Below are positions 17,737 to 27,761 of a DNA stretch of 64,000 bases, piece by piece. The notes under the pieces are model-generated. The model ran no database searches, had not been told where the DNA came from, and worked only from the letters and a program-made list of their open reading frames with translations. The DNA lies in NCBI GenBank assembly GCA_964653095.1, contig CAZZEH010000017.1, forward strand, positions 1 to 64,000, read 5' to 3'. A program made the translations under genes and the position numbers. Position 1 is the first letter of the stretch; every line of letters starts with the position of its first letter. This DNA is from JAMLHH01 sp964653095 (GTDB taxonomy: Bacteria; Bacteroidota; Bacteroidia; Chitinophagales; JADIYW01).

Positions 17737-18241
17737 TATGGAGAATACACAAGAAATACAATTTTCAAAAGAACTCGTTAAGCAGTTTAATGAGTTCATC
17801 ACACGTTATCCTGAAGGCAGGAAAAGGTCTGCTGTATTGTCCATTATGACTCTTGTTCAGAAGGAATACGGTCATCTGACTGTACCTTTAATGGATAAAA
17901 TTGCAGAGTTTTTGGAATTGGAGCCTATTCAGATATATGAACTGGCTACATTTTATACTATGTTTCAGCTTAAACCTGTGGGAAAGTACAATTTACAGTT
18001 TTGTCACACGGAAAGCTGTTGTCTGAGAGGAGCAGAAGATTTGATAGACTATACTTTAAATAAACTCAATATTAAAATGGGAGAGACCACTCCGGACGGG
18101 CTGTTTACAGTTCAGGAAGTAGAATGTCTCGGGGCTTGTGGTTATGCACCCATGATGCAGGTGGGAGAGAAATATATCGAACACCTGACCAAAGAAAGTA
18201 TAGATGAATTTATTGACTCATGTAGAAAAGAGGAAGAATAA
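17729..18241 (+). CDS. nuoE: NADH-quinone oxidoreductase subunit E
   Basis: NuoE is the 24-kDa-type subunit with the N1a [2Fe-2S] cluster, part of the NADH dehydrogenase module with NuoF. The thioredoxin-like C-terminal half has the cysteine sets FCHTESCCLRGA and VECLGACGYAP. The 170-residue start at 17729 overlaps nuoD; a second ATG at 17738, just past the nuoD stop, would remove three residues and is equally plausible. The stop codon shares a base with the nuoF start. Confidence 0.95.
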   Translation: MLNMENTQEIQFSKELVKQFNEFITRYPEGRKRSAVLSIMTLVQKEYGHLTVPLMDKIAEFLELEPIQIYELATFYTMFQLKPVGKYNLQFCHTESCCLRGAEDLIDYTLNKLNIKMGETTPDGLFTVQEVECLGACGYAPMMQVGEKYIEHLTKESIDEFIDSCRKEEE

Positions 18242-19605
18242 TGAGCAGGAAAATTATTCTTGAACATGACCATGTAAAAAATCTTAAAGACTACGAAGTT
18301 TATCGTGGAGTGGGAGGGTATCGCTCCGTAGAAAAGGCGATAAAAACCATGACTCCGGAAGAGGTGGTCGAGGAGGTTAAAAAGTCAGGTTTAAGAGGTA
18401 GAGGAGGAGCAGGCTTTCCAACAGGTTTGAAATGGAGTTTCCTGGCCAAGCCGGAAGGTATTCCCCGTTATCTGTTGTGTAATGCGGACGAGTCTGAACC
18501 GGGTACGTTTAAAGACAGATATCTGATGCAGTACAATCCTCACTTTTTGATCGAAGGGTTGATATGCAGTGCGTATGCTCTTGGTACGAATATTACCTAT
18601 ATATATATACGCGGCGAATTTATGTTTGTGGCGAGAATTCTTCAAAAAGCCATTCAGGAAGCTAAAGCTGCCGGGTGGTTAGGGAAAAATATATTAGGGT
18701 CGGGCTTTGATTTAGAAATTTACGTTCATACAGGCGCCGGTGCCTATATATGCGGAGAGGAGACTGCTCTTATAGAGTCTATAGAAGGTAAAAAGGGCTT
18801 TCCGAGAATGAAACCGCCATTTCCGGCGGTAAACGGTCTGTATAACTGCCCTACAGTGGTGAACAACGTTGAATCCTTGGCGGTAGTTTCCTGGATTGTC
18901 AATCACGGCGGTGAAGAATATGCCAAAATAGGCATGGGAAGAAGCACAGGTACCAAATTGATTTCTGCCAGTGGTAATATTAAAAATCCCGGTGTGTATG
19001 AAATTGAGTTAGGATTGCCGGTAGAAGAATTTATTTATTCTGATGAATATTGTGGCGGGATGCAGTACGAGGAGCGCGATTTAAAAGCTGTGGTCGCCGG
19101 AGGCTCTTCTGTACCTATTCTGCCTAAAGAACTTATACTGAAAACTGCGACTGGCGAAAGTCGCCTGATGACATATGAATCATTAAGTGAAGGCGGTTTT
19201 GAAACCGGTACTATGCTGGGTTCAGGAGGTTTCATCGTATATGATGAAGCAGCTTGTATTGTGCGGGGAACATGGAATTTTTCCCGTTTTTACAGACATG
19301 AATCATGTGGGCAGTGTAGTCCATGCAGAGAAGGTACTGGTTGGTTAGAGGATGTGTTGAGAAGATTAGAGCATGGCTATGGAGTGCAGGAGGATATCGA
19401 TCAATTGGTAGAAATAACTAAGAAAATAGAAGGAAATACAATTTGTCCATTTGGCGATGCTGCTTCCTGGCCTGTAGCGAGTGCAGTGAGGCATTTCAGG
19501 CATGAATTTGAATATCATGTAAAATATTCAGAGAAAGTCAGAAACCGCCACCATTTTGCAGAGGAGCCAATGAGACTGTTTATGAATGAATTTGTTAAAA
19601 ATTGA
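18241..19605 (+). CDS. nuoF: NADH-quinone oxidoreductase subunit F
   Basis: NuoF oxidises NADH and holds FMN and the N3 [4Fe-4S] cluster. The 454-residue product shows the glycine-rich NADH-binding loop GLRGRGGAGFPTGLKW, the FMN region CNADESEPGTFKDR and GAGAYICGEETALIES, and the N3 ligands CGQCSPCREGT with a fourth Cys in TICPFGDA. Length is normal. It overlaps nuoE by one base and is followed by nuoG after 3 bases. Confidence 0.98.
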   Translation: MSRKIILEHDHVKNLKDYEVYRGVGGYRSVEKAIKTMTPEEVVEEVKKSGLRGRGGAGFPTGLKWSFLAKPEGIPRYLLCNADESEPGTFKDRYLMQYNPHFLIEGLICSAYALGTNITYIYIRGEFMFVARILQKAIQEAKAAGWLGKNILGSGFDLEIYVHTGAGAYICGEETALIESIEGKKGFPRMKPPFPAVNGLYNCPTVVNNVESLAVVSWIVNHGGEEYAKIGMGRSTGTKLISASGNIKNPGVYEIELGLPVEEFIYSDEYCGGMQYEERDLKAVVAGGSSVPILPKELILKTATGESRLMTYESLSEGGFETGTMLGSGGFIVYDEAACIVRGTWNFSRFYRHESCGQCSPCREGTGWLEDVLRRLEHGYGVQEDIDQLVEITKKIEGNTICPFGDAASWPVASAVRHFRHEFEYHVKYSEKVRNRHHFAEEPMRLFMNEFVKN

Positions 19606-19608
19606 GGT

Positions 19609-20565
19609 ATGAAAGTAACTATTGACGGACATACAATAGATGTGGAGCCGGGAACTACCATTCTGCAGGCTGCCCGTCAGATAGGAGGCGATATCGTTCC
19701 TCCGGCTATGTGTTACCATTCCAAGTTGGATAATACTGGCGGAAATTGCAGAGTTTGTTTAGTAAAAGTAACTCAGGGTTCAGAAAAGGATCCAAGGCCT
19801 ATACCAAAATTGGCTCCGTCCTGTAAAACTCAGGTGATGGATGGAATGGTGGTAGAAAATATCACAAACCCTCAAGTTTTGGAAGCTCGTAAAAATGTAG
19901 TGGAATTACTCCTGATAAATCACCCGTTAGACTGTCCGGTATGTGATCAGGCCGGAGAATGTGAACTTCAAAATTTATCTTTTGCCCATGGAGTAGTGGA
20001 TACTTTCTTTGTGGATGACAAAAGAACTTTTGAACCTGAAGATATTGGAGATAAAATCCAGTTGCACATGAATCGCTGTATTCTGTGCTATCGTTGTGTA
20101 AGAGTTGCCGAGCAGCTGACTCCCAACAGAGTACATGGGGTCATCCACAGAGGCAATGACTCACAAATCAGTACATATATCAGAAATGCAATTGACAATG
20201 AAATGTCAGGGAATATGATAGATGTATGTCCGGTGGGTGCCCTGACAGACAAAACGTTTCGATTTAAAAGCCGGGTCTGGTTTTTAAAGCCGATGGATGC
20301 CCACAGAGATTGTGATGTTTGTTGCGGAAAGGCCACAGTTTGGCTTTTTGGTGATGAAATTTATCGGGTCACTTCACGCAAAACCGAATACGGAGAATTA
20401 GAAGAATTTATCTGTAATACCTGCCGTTACGAAAAGAAAAGCGTTAGCGAGTGGACGATTACAGGACCGAGAGAATATGAAAAATGGTCGGTACTCAATC
20501 AAAATTCTTATTTGGAAAGGCCATTAAAAAAAGTAGTGATTAACGCGGATAAACGATTATTGTAA
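19609..20565 (+). CDS. nuoG: Short NuoG-type complex I iron-sulfur subunit
   Basis: At 318 residues this is only the N-terminal part of a classical NuoG (usually 700-900). It has the [2Fe-2S] ferredoxin domain (MCYHSKLDNTGGNCRVC, then SC near residue 72), the HPLDCPVCDQAGECELQ motif for the His/Cys-ligated N5 cluster, the N4 motif CILCYRCVR with a later CPVGAL, and a zinc-ribbon-like CDVCC...CNTC region. The molybdopterin-oxidoreductase-like domain is absent. The stop overlaps the nuoH start, so nothing has been split off nearby. I recall short NuoG proteins in other Bacteroidota, so this is a lineage trait and not a truncation. Confidence 0.93.
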   Translation: MKVTIDGHTIDVEPGTTILQAARQIGGDIVPPAMCYHSKLDNTGGNCRVCLVKVTQGSEKDPRPIPKLAPSCKTQVMDGMVVENITNPQVLEARKNVVELLLINHPLDCPVCDQAGECELQNLSFAHGVVDTFFVDDKRTFEPEDIGDKIQLHMNRCILCYRCVRVAEQLTPNRVHGVIHRGNDSQISTYIRNAIDNEMSGNMIDVCPVGALTDKTFRFKSRVWFLKPMDAHRDCDVCCGKATVWLFGDEIYRVTSRKTEYGELEEFICNTCRYEKKSVSEWTITGPREYEKWSVLNQNSYLERPLKKVVINADKRLL

Positions 20566-21608
20566 TGGAATTGAGTGCGTTTTTAATAGAAAAGTCTATC
20601 ATCATAGTGATAATTTTTGCAGTTACTTTAGGTATTGCAGCATACAGTACATATGGTGAACGAAAAATTGCTGCCTTTTTGCAAGACCGTATTGGCCCAC
20701 ACAGAGCCGGTCCTTTCGGTTTGTTTCAGCCTCTTGCAGATGGTGTCAAAATGATGTATAAAGAAGACTTTATACCACAGGATGCCAATAAATTTTTATA
20801 CAGTATAGCACCGGGGTTAGCCATGTTAGTGGCGTTGATGGTCAGTGCAGTGATACCTTGGGGGCCTTCTTTAATAATCAATGGTAAGGAAATAGCCTTA
20901 CAGATTACGGATGTGAATGTGGGTATTTTGTACGTGCTTGGTGTAGTTGCACTCGGAGTCTATGGAGTAATGATAGGAGGCTGGGCGTCTAATAATAAGT
21001 ACGGATTAATGGGGGCGTTGCGGGCATCTTCTCAAATGATTAGCTATGAAATTCCAATGGGACTGTCACTAATAGCTTTAGTGATGGTCAGTGGTTCTAT
21101 GAGTTTTGGCGAAATAGCAGCTCAGCAAAACGGCTGGAACGGAATGGAGTGGAACATCATTTATCAGCCGTTGGGTTTCATAATATTTTTAGTATGTGCT
21201 TTTGCGGAGGCACAGCGTACACCGTTTGACCTGGCAGAGTGTGAGGCCGAACTCGTGGGAGGATATCATACGGAATACAGTTCCATGAAGTTGGGCTTCT
21301 TCCTTTTTGCGGAATATGCCCACATGTTTGTATCCGGAGCTATTATGGCAACACTTTATTTTGGGGGATATAACTTTCCGGGTATTAATACTTTATATGA
21401 AATCCTGCCACATAATATAGTAACGCTGATGGGAGTTGGTGTTTTGATGCTTAAAACCTTCTTTTTCATATTTTTATTTTGGTGGGTTCGCTGGACAATA
21501 CCAAGATTCAGGTATGATCAGCTAATGGATTTGGGCTGGAAAAAATTGATTCCGCTGGCTATTGCAAACGTTATCATTACGGCGGCGGTCGTACTGATTT
21601 TTAAATAA
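20565..21608 (+). CDS. nuoH: NADH-quinone oxidoreductase subunit H
   Basis: NuoH is the membrane subunit that connects the peripheral arm to the proton-pumping arm and lines the quinone tunnel. The 347-residue product has about eight helices, the signature ERKIAAFLQDRIGPHRAGP near residue 29, and the acidic loop FAEAQRTPFDLAECEAELVGGYHTEYS. It shares one base with the nuoG stop codon. Confidence 0.97.
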   Translation: MELSAFLIEKSIIIVIIFAVTLGIAAYSTYGERKIAAFLQDRIGPHRAGPFGLFQPLADGVKMMYKEDFIPQDANKFLYSIAPGLAMLVALMVSAVIPWGPSLIINGKEIALQITDVNVGILYVLGVVALGVYGVMIGGWASNNKYGLMGALRASSQMISYEIPMGLSLIALVMVSGSMSFGEIAAQQNGWNGMEWNIIYQPLGFIIFLVCAFAEAQRTPFDLAECEAELVGGYHTEYSSMKLGFFLFAEYAHMFVSGAIMATLYFGGYNFPGINTLYEILPHNIVTLMGVGVLMLKTFFFIFLFWWVRWTIPRFRYDQLMDLGWKKLIPLAIANVIITAAVVLIFK

Positions 21609-21615
21609 TTGTGCT

Positions 21616-22146
21616 ATGACTGAATTTAATTTATCCAAAAGGAAAGTCAATGTATCTGATAAAGAAATGACATTTTCAGAGAGACTTTATCTGCCTGAAA
21701 TTTTAAAAGGAATGAGTGTGACTATCAATCACTTGTTTCAAAAGAAAGTTACCTACATTCACGGGCAGGATCAGCGGGAGTTCTCGACGACTTATCGAGG
21801 TAAGCATGTCCTTAAGTTAGACGATGAAGGAAGAGAAAGGTGTGTAGCGTGTGGACTTTGTGCAGTGGCATGTCCTTCGGAAGCTATCACTATGGTCGCT
21901 GCGGAGAGAAAACCGGGTGAAGAACATTTATATCGGGAAGAAAAATATGCCGCGACCTATGAGATCAATATGCTCAGATGTATTTTTTGCGGTCTGTGCG
22001 AGCATGCCTGTCCAAAGGAAGCTATTTATCTGACCGATCGATTAGTAGATGTGGAAGATAACAGAAGCGACTTTATCTACACAAAAGAAGATTTGCTGGA
22101 GACTATGGATAACAGAATTGATATTTCAAAACGCAAGCACTATTAG
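21616..22146 (+). CDS. nuoI: NADH-quinone oxidoreductase subunit I
   Basis: NuoI carries the N6a and N6b [4Fe-4S] clusters that pass electrons to NuoB. The 176-residue product has two ferredoxin motifs, CVACGLCAVACPSEAI and CIFCGLCEHACPKEAI, on either side of a 35-residue linker. An N-terminal amphipathic part (residues 20-45) contacts the membrane. It lies 7 bases after nuoH. Confidence 0.97.
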   Translation: MTEFNLSKRKVNVSDKEMTFSERLYLPEILKGMSVTINHLFQKKVTYIHGQDQREFSTTYRGKHVLKLDDEGRERCVACGLCAVACPSEAITMVAAERKPGEEHLYREEKYAATYEINMLRCIFCGLCEHACPKEAIYLTDRLVDVEDNRSDFIYTKEDLLETMDNRIDISKRKHY

Positions 22147-22152
22147 GAATTT

Positions 22153-22665
22153 ATGGGAGTCGTTGAATTAATTTTTTACTTTTTGGCTTTCATTGGTGTT
22201 ATTTCTGCAATTGTAACAGTAGCTGCCAAAAATCCTATATACAGTATTCTTGCTTTAATAGTATGCTTTTTTTCTATATCCGGACATTACGTATTAATGA
22301 ATGCGCAATTTTTGGCGTTAGTAAATATTATTGTTTACGCCGGAGCCATTATAGTCCTTTTTCTGTTTGTGGTGATGATGATTAATCTGAACGATTTGCC
22401 GGAACTGACTCAGAGCGTTTTATGGAAGATAGCGGCAACGGTAGGAGCAGGCGGATTGTTATTGGTTTTGGTGGCTTCGATGAAAGTTGCAGATGATTTG
22501 GTACTGTCCGCAAATGACGAGAGTATTGGGCTGATCCATACATTGGGACATGTGCTGTTAGGAGAATACATTGTACCGTTTGTTATGACATCAATTCTTT
22601 TAAACTCAGCCATGATAGGAGCAGTATTATTGACTAAGCGGGAGCATAAACTTCAAAATTTATAA
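22153..22665 (+). CDS. nuoJ: NADH-quinone oxidoreductase subunit J
   Basis: NuoJ is a five-helix membrane subunit (170 residues). Family features are KNPIYSILALIVCF in helix 2, NAQFLALVNIIVYAGAIIVLFLFVVMM in helix 3, and a C-terminal helix with LNSAMIGAVLLTKRE. It couples quinone chemistry to the antiporter-like subunits. It lies 6 bases after nuoI and 3 before nuoK. Confidence 0.96.
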   Translation: MGVVELIFYFLAFIGVISAIVTVAAKNPIYSILALIVCFFSISGHYVLMNAQFLALVNIIVYAGAIIVLFLFVVMMINLNDLPELTQSVLWKIAATVGAGGLLLVLVASMKVADDLVLSANDESIGLIHTLGHVLLGEYIVPFVMTSILLNSAMIGAVLLTKREHKLQNL

Positions 22666-22668
22666 GGT

Positions 22669-22992
22669 ATGGGTATTGAAATAATCAGTGGGGTGCCGAT
22701 TCAGAACTATATCTGGTTAAGTGCAGTGCTGTTTTCTATCGGTGTTTTTGGAGTACTTTCCCGCAGGAATGCTATTGTTATATTTATGTCTGTAGAACTC
22801 ATGCTTAATGCAGTCAATCTTATGCTTGTGGCATTTTCAAAGATGCATGCTGATGCAGGAGGGCAGGTTTTTGTGTTTTTCTCCATGACAGTTGCGGCGG
22901 CAGAAGTAGCAGTAGGACTCGCTATTTTGGTGATGCTGTACAGAAATTTGAAAACAGTGGATATTAATGTATTATCAAAAATTAAAGATTAA
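22669..22992 (+). CDS. nuoK: NADH-quinone oxidoreductase subunit K
   Basis: NuoK is a three-helix membrane subunit of 107 residues. The proton-path glutamates lie in VELMLNAVNLMLV (helix 2) and AAAEVAVGLAILV (helix 3). It is related to MrpC of Na+/H+ antiporters; its placement between nuoJ and nuoL settles the assignment. Confidence 0.96.
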   Translation: MGIEIISGVPIQNYIWLSAVLFSIGVFGVLSRRNAIVIFMSVELMLNAVNLMLVAFSKMHADAGGQVFVFFSMTVAAAEVAVGLAILVMLYRNLKTVDINVLSKIKD

Positions 22993-23000
22993 CTGAGCTC

Positions 23001-24902
23001 ATGCCATCTCAAAATTTATATTTAGCTGTTATAGGGTTGCCTCTGATAGGATTTTTAATCAATTTTTTGGTTGGAAAGAAAATATCAAAATCTCTTTTGG
23101 GGACTTTTGCTTCTGCTGTGATTGTAATTCCTTTTTTTATAATTCTACCGGCCTTTTTTCATTTGGCAGGCGGCGGTGAAGCCATCCAAATCGACTTGTT
23201 TCGCTGGATTAGTGTAGGAAATTATTCGATTGATTTTGGTTTCCAGCTTGACCAACTTTCTGTTGTGATGATTATGCTTGTTACAGGCGTAGGAGCTTTA
23301 ATTCACATATTCTCAGTAGGTTATATGCGTGAAGATGAACATTATTCTACGTATTTTGCTCATCTAAATCTTTTTATCTTTTTTATGCTGATGTTAGTCA
23401 TGTCCGACAATTATGTTGGGATGTTCTTTGGTTGGGAAGGTGTAGGACTGGCTTCCTATCTGCTGATAGGTTTTTGGTTTAAAAATAATGAATTCAGTGA
23501 TGCCAGTAAGAAATCTTTTGTCATGAACAGGATAGGAGACTTGGGCTTTATGTTGGGAATGTTCTTTATTTTCTTTTACACAGGTTCTCTGCAGTTCAAT
23601 CAGGTAGATGAAGCCCTGTCTTTGGGTGCGATGGCTCCCTCAATGGCTATGCTTGCATCCTTATTTCTGTTTGTGGGAGCCACAAGTAAAAGTGCGCAAA
23701 TTCCACTTTTTACCTGGTTGCCTGATGCGATGGCAGGACCGACTCCTGTTTCTGCTCTTATACATGCGGCGACAATGGTGACAGCAGGAATATACATGGT
23801 TATTCGTTCCAACCTATTGTACAGTCTTTCTCCTGCTACGTTGGAAGTTGTGGCTATAATCGGAATTGCAACAGCCCTTTATGCGGCAGCGGTAGGAATT
23901 ACTCAAAATGATATTAAGAAAGTACTTGCATACTCTACCGTAAGCCAGTTGGGTCTGATGTTTTTGGCATTGGGTGTGGGTGCGTATGTGACGGCACTGT
24001 TCCATGTCCTTACACATGCCTTTTTTAAAGCATTATTATTTCTTGGTTCGGGTAGTGTGATTCACTCTATGGGCGGAGAGCAGGATATTCGAAAAATGGG
24101 AGGATTACGCAAATATATGCCGGTCACATTTATTACGTTTCTGATAGCCTCACTAGCTATTTCCGGTGTTCCGCCGTTTTCCGGATTTTTCTCAAAAGAT
24201 GAAATTTTAGCTGCGGCCTTTCAACAGAATGTGGTATTGTGGGGGCTGGGAGTTGCGGTGTCTATGATGACGGCATTTTATATTTTCAGATTGGTTTTCC
24301 TGACTTTTTACGGCGAGTTTAGGGGCACTAAAGAACAAAGACAAAAGTTACACGAATCTCCTGCAGTCATGGCGATTCCTTTAGTGATTCTTGCGATATT
24401 GGCTACATTAGGAGGTTTTATTGGGCTGCCTCATGTATTTGGACCCCATTTACTAAATAATTTTTTATCTCCTGTAATTCATGATGTCGGACAGTCGGTG
24501 GAACATTTATCGGCATCCACAGAATATATGCTGATGGCAATAGCTACGGCAGGAGCTTTAATCAGTATCTTTTTGGCGTATGTAGTATATCTGTCCAAAA
24601 AAGTTGTTCCCGGTGAGGATGTGTCTTATGCCGGATTTCAAAAATTGGTGTATCGCAAATTTTATATAGATGAGATTTACGATGCTCTGATTGTACGTCC
24701 TGTGCAGTGGATGTCCGAATTACTGTACAAAGTAGTGGACAGACTGCTGATTGACGGAATAGTAAATCTTGCGGCGCGATTGTCTATGACTACGGGCGAT
24801 GTGTTGCGTTCGTTTCAGACTGGTCAGACCGGATTTTATATTCTGGCAATGGTCTTAAGTATATGTTTTATTATAGGATATTTTATGATTGGTATTAAAT
24901 GA
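23001..24902 (+). CDS. nuoL: NADH-quinone oxidoreductase subunit L
   Basis: NuoL is the distal antiporter-like proton pump of complex I. The 633-residue product has around sixteen helices and the long lateral helix region at the C-terminus. Visible family motifs are FFGWEGVGLASYLLIGFW (key Glu of TM5), KSAQIPLFTWLPDAMAGPTPVSALIHAATMV (key Lys and broken helix) and FFSKDEIL. The stop overlaps the nuoM start by 4 bases. Confidence 0.97.
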   Translation: MPSQNLYLAVIGLPLIGFLINFLVGKKISKSLLGTFASAVIVIPFFIILPAFFHLAGGGEAIQIDLFRWISVGNYSIDFGFQLDQLSVVMIMLVTGVGALIHIFSVGYMREDEHYSTYFAHLNLFIFFMLMLVMSDNYVGMFFGWEGVGLASYLLIGFWFKNNEFSDASKKSFVMNRIGDLGFMLGMFFIFFYTGSLQFNQVDEALSLGAMAPSMAMLASLFLFVGATSKSAQIPLFTWLPDAMAGPTPVSALIHAATMVTAGIYMVIRSNLLYSLSPATLEVVAIIGIATALYAAAVGITQNDIKKVLAYSTVSQLGLMFLALGVGAYVTALFHVLTHAFFKALLFLGSGSVIHSMGGEQDIRKMGGLRKYMPVTFITFLIASLAISGVPPFSGFFSKDEILAAAFQQNVVLWGLGVAVSMMTAFYIFRLVFLTFYGEFRGTKEQRQKLHESPAVMAIPLVILAILATLGGFIGLPHVFGPHLLNNFLSPVIHDVGQSVEHLSASTEYMLMAIATAGALISIFLAYVVYLSKKVVPGEDVSYAGFQKLVYRKFYIDEIYDALIVRPVQWMSELLYKVVDRLLIDGIVNLAARLSMTTGDVLRSFQTGQTGFYILAMVLSICFIIGYFMIGIK

Positions 24903-26338
24903 TAGCGCTTACCTTACTTATACTGCCCTTTGTTGGTGCCCTTTTAGTAACCTTAGGAGGTAACAGGGCTGCCAATAAAATCGCTTTGCTGAGTGCAGTT
25001 GCTACTCTGATTTTTACGGCAAAAGTTTATTTCGATTTTAGTAGCGGAGCAACAGAAGGTTTGATATACAGTGTCCGTTGGTTGGAAGACCCTAATATCT
25101 TTTTCAACCTTAAAATTGACGGTCTTTCTTTGCTTTTGTTGATTTTGAATAATCTGCTTACTCCTGTGATTGTATTGTCTGGAATGGGAGCGACTCCAAA
25201 GAACAGTCGGGCGCTCTATGCGTTGATTTTGTTTATGCAGGGAGCTATGGGAGGAGTGTTTATGGCTTCTGAAGGATTTGTTTTTTACGTTTTTTGGGAA
25301 CTTTCTCTAATACCGATTTACTTTATAGCCCTGCTCTGGGGAACCGATTATACCCGGAAAATTACGTTAAAGTTCTTTATCTATACACTCGCAGGCAGTT
25401 TGTTTATGCTGATTTCGTTTATTCTGCTGTATTTGACAGCCGGAGATTTAAGGTTGGAAAATCTGTATGGAATAAGCTTAAGCGGGTTTGCGGAGACTTT
25501 GATATTCCTGGGCTTCTTTTTGGCTTTTGCCATTAAGATTCCTATTGTGCCGCTTCATACCTGGCAGGCTGATACTTATGAGGCTGCTCCGTCTCAGGGT
25601 ACTATGTTGCTGTCAGGACTAATGTTAAAAATGGGATTGTACGGGATGATTCGCTGGATGCTTCCGATAATGCCGTTTGCAGTTGCAAAATATACTCCTT
25701 TGGTCATCACGCTTGGAGTTATTGGAGTGATATACGGCGCCTGGATTGCCATTCAGCAAAATAATCTGAAAAGACTTTTTGCTTTTTCTTCTTTGTCACA
25801 TGTCGGACTGATTGTAGCCGGTATATTTAGCCTTAAAAGTATAGGACTCAGTGGGGCTGCAGTACATATTTTTGCACATGGTGTCAATGTAGTGGGAATA
25901 TTTTTTGCAGCAGAAATTATTTTAAGAAGAACAGGTTCGCTCGATTTAAATTCTTTGGGAGGAATTAAGGATAAAGCACCTTGGTTTTCTGCCTACTTCT
26001 TTGTCATGGTTATAGCTGGTTTTGCACTCCCTTTTACAAATGCATTTGTGGGAGAATTTATGCTGATTTTTGCTCTGTGGCAATACAATATAATTTTAGG
26101 CTCAATCGCGGGATTGACTATTATTTTGGCTTCTGTATATCTTTTAAGGATGTTTCAGAGAGCAATGTTGGGAAATACAAATACGGTCACCAAAGAATTT
26201 AAAGATTTGACTTTGTCCGAACATTTGACTTTTCTGCCATTAGTCTTATTAGTTTTTGTTTTGGGAGTGTATCCAATGCCTGTGATAGAATTGGTACAGC
26301 CGGCTTTGAATCATATTTTAGAATTAGCATTAATATAA
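24899..26338 (+). CDS. nuoM: NADH-quinone oxidoreductase subunit M
   Basis: NuoM is the middle antiporter-like subunit, 479 residues with about fourteen helices. Motifs include FYVFWELSLIPIYF with the key Glu, KIPIVPLHTWQADTYEAAPSQGTMLLSG with the key Lys, and FSSLSHVGLIVAGIF. It overlaps nuoL by 4 bases and precedes nuoN by 10. Confidence 0.97.
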   Translation: MIALTLLILPFVGALLVTLGGNRAANKIALLSAVATLIFTAKVYFDFSSGATEGLIYSVRWLEDPNIFFNLKIDGLSLLLLILNNLLTPVIVLSGMGATPKNSRALYALILFMQGAMGGVFMASEGFVFYVFWELSLIPIYFIALLWGTDYTRKITLKFFIYTLAGSLFMLISFILLYLTAGDLRLENLYGISLSGFAETLIFLGFFLAFAIKIPIVPLHTWQADTYEAAPSQGTMLLSGLMLKMGLYGMIRWMLPIMPFAVAKYTPLVITLGVIGVIYGAWIAIQQNNLKRLFAFSSLSHVGLIVAGIFSLKSIGLSGAAVHIFAHGVNVVGIFFAAEIILRRTGSLDLNSLGGIKDKAPWFSAYFFVMVIAGFALPFTNAFVGEFMLIFALWQYNIILGSIAGLTIILASVYLLRMFQRAMLGNTNTVTKEFKDLTLSEHLTFLPLVLLVFVLGVYPMPVIELVQPALNHILELALI

Positions 26339-26348
26339 AAATATACTT

Positions 26349-27725
26349 GTGGGAACACTTATAATTACTACGGTACTCGGGCTTTCCATCATGATTCTGG
26401 ATATGCTGAAACTGCGTAAAATAATTGCAGGTTTTTCGGCAACAGTTCTTATTATTTTATCCGTGTACAATATTGCAGCATACTGGGGTGTGGACTCTTC
26501 TCACTTTAGTGATATGCTGGTGGTAAATAAATTTTCAGTTGCATTTTCGTCCTTGCTTTTACTGCTTACAGGATTAATCATTCTGCTGGCAGATAAATTT
26601 TTTGAACGGGAGGAACATAAAATTTCCGATTATGTTTCGCTCTTTATTTTTGCTCTCATTGGTGCATTAATGATGGTGTCTTACGGCAATATGGCGACTC
26701 TCTTTATCGGGATAGAAATATTGTCTATATCTCAGTATGTATTGGCTGCGAGTAACAGAAAGAGCATGGCTTCCAATGAGGCAGGAATGAAATATTTCCT
26801 TATAGGAGCGTTTATGACAGGGTTTCTTTTAATGGGAATCACCTTAATCTATGGTGTTTCGGGTTCATTTAATATACAGGAAATTCAGACCGCATTAGTG
26901 ATGAAGCCGTTCTCGCCGCTTTTGATAGTAGGAGTATTGGCTATCATGTCAGCTATGCTGTTTAAAGCTTCTGTGGCACCTTTTCACTTTTGGGCACCGG
27001 ATGTATATACAGGAGCACCTTCGTTAGTCACGACCTTTATGATTACAGTTGCAAAAGTTGCGGCTTTTGGAGCTATTTACAAATTATTTGGAGAAGCTCT
27101 TATCACTAAGATTCCGGAAGTAGAACCGATTATAGTCTTCTTTATTTTGCTCACATTTGTGATATCCAATTTTTCAGGCTTATGGCAGACAAGTGTAAAA
27201 CGTATTATGGCGTTTTCTGGAGTATCACATGCCGGATTCCTTTTATTGGCAATTGTAGCATCCAATTTTGTTTCAGCCGGTAATCTATTTTACTATGGGG
27301 CGGGTTATGCTATTGCAAACATCACCATTTTCACGGTAATCATTTACGTATCCAATATAAAAGGAAATGACAACGTCGATTCTTTTAAAGGATTGCTTTA
27401 CACAAAACCTGCATTGGCGATTGCTTTCATTATAGCCACATTGTCGTTAGCAGGTATTCCTCCTTTGGCTGGGTTTTTCGGAAAATATTTAGTACTTCTG
27501 TCCACCATTCAGGCGCAATACACTTATGTCGCCATCATTGCAATAGTGGTCAGCATAGTATCTGTATTTTACTATTTCAAAGTACTTATAGCAATGACTC
27601 AGCGACCTGATGCGGAAGTTGTGTGGGTCTCACCGCCGTTGGTTTATTCTGCGGTAGCCTGGATAGGGGTGATTGCATTGATTGTCTTAGGTGTGGTTCC
27701 GAAGTACTTTACAGGACTTTTTTAA
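26349..27725 (+). CDS. nuoN: NADH-quinone oxidoreductase subunit N
   Basis: NuoN is the third antiporter-like pump, last gene of the operon, 458 residues with about fourteen helices. Motifs are FIGIEILSISQYVLAAS with the key Glu, FKASVAPFHFWAPDVYTGAPSLVTTF with the key Lys, and MAFSGVSHAGFLL. The start is GTG at 26349, the earliest in-frame start after nuoM; later ATG codons would cut into the first helix. Confidence 0.95.
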   Translation: MGTLIITTVLGLSIMILDMLKLRKIIAGFSATVLIILSVYNIAAYWGVDSSHFSDMLVVNKFSVAFSSLLLLLTGLIILLADKFFEREEHKISDYVSLFIFALIGALMMVSYGNMATLFIGIEILSISQYVLAASNRKSMASNEAGMKYFLIGAFMTGFLLMGITLIYGVSGSFNIQEIQTALVMKPFSPLLIVGVLAIMSAMLFKASVAPFHFWAPDVYTGAPSLVTTFMITVAKVAAFGAIYKLFGEALITKIPEVEPIIVFFILLTFVISNFSGLWQTSVKRIMAFSGVSHAGFLLLAIVASNFVSAGNLFYYGAGYAIANITIFTVIIYVSNIKGNDNVDSFKGLLYTKPALAIAFIIATLSLAGIPPLAGFFGKYLVLLSTIQAQYTYVAIIAIVVSIVSVFYYFKVLIAMTQRPDAEVVWVSPPLVYSAVAWIGVIALIVLGVVPKYFTGLF

Positions 27726-27761
27726 AGCATAGCTTTGACGGAATATTTAAAATCCTAATTC

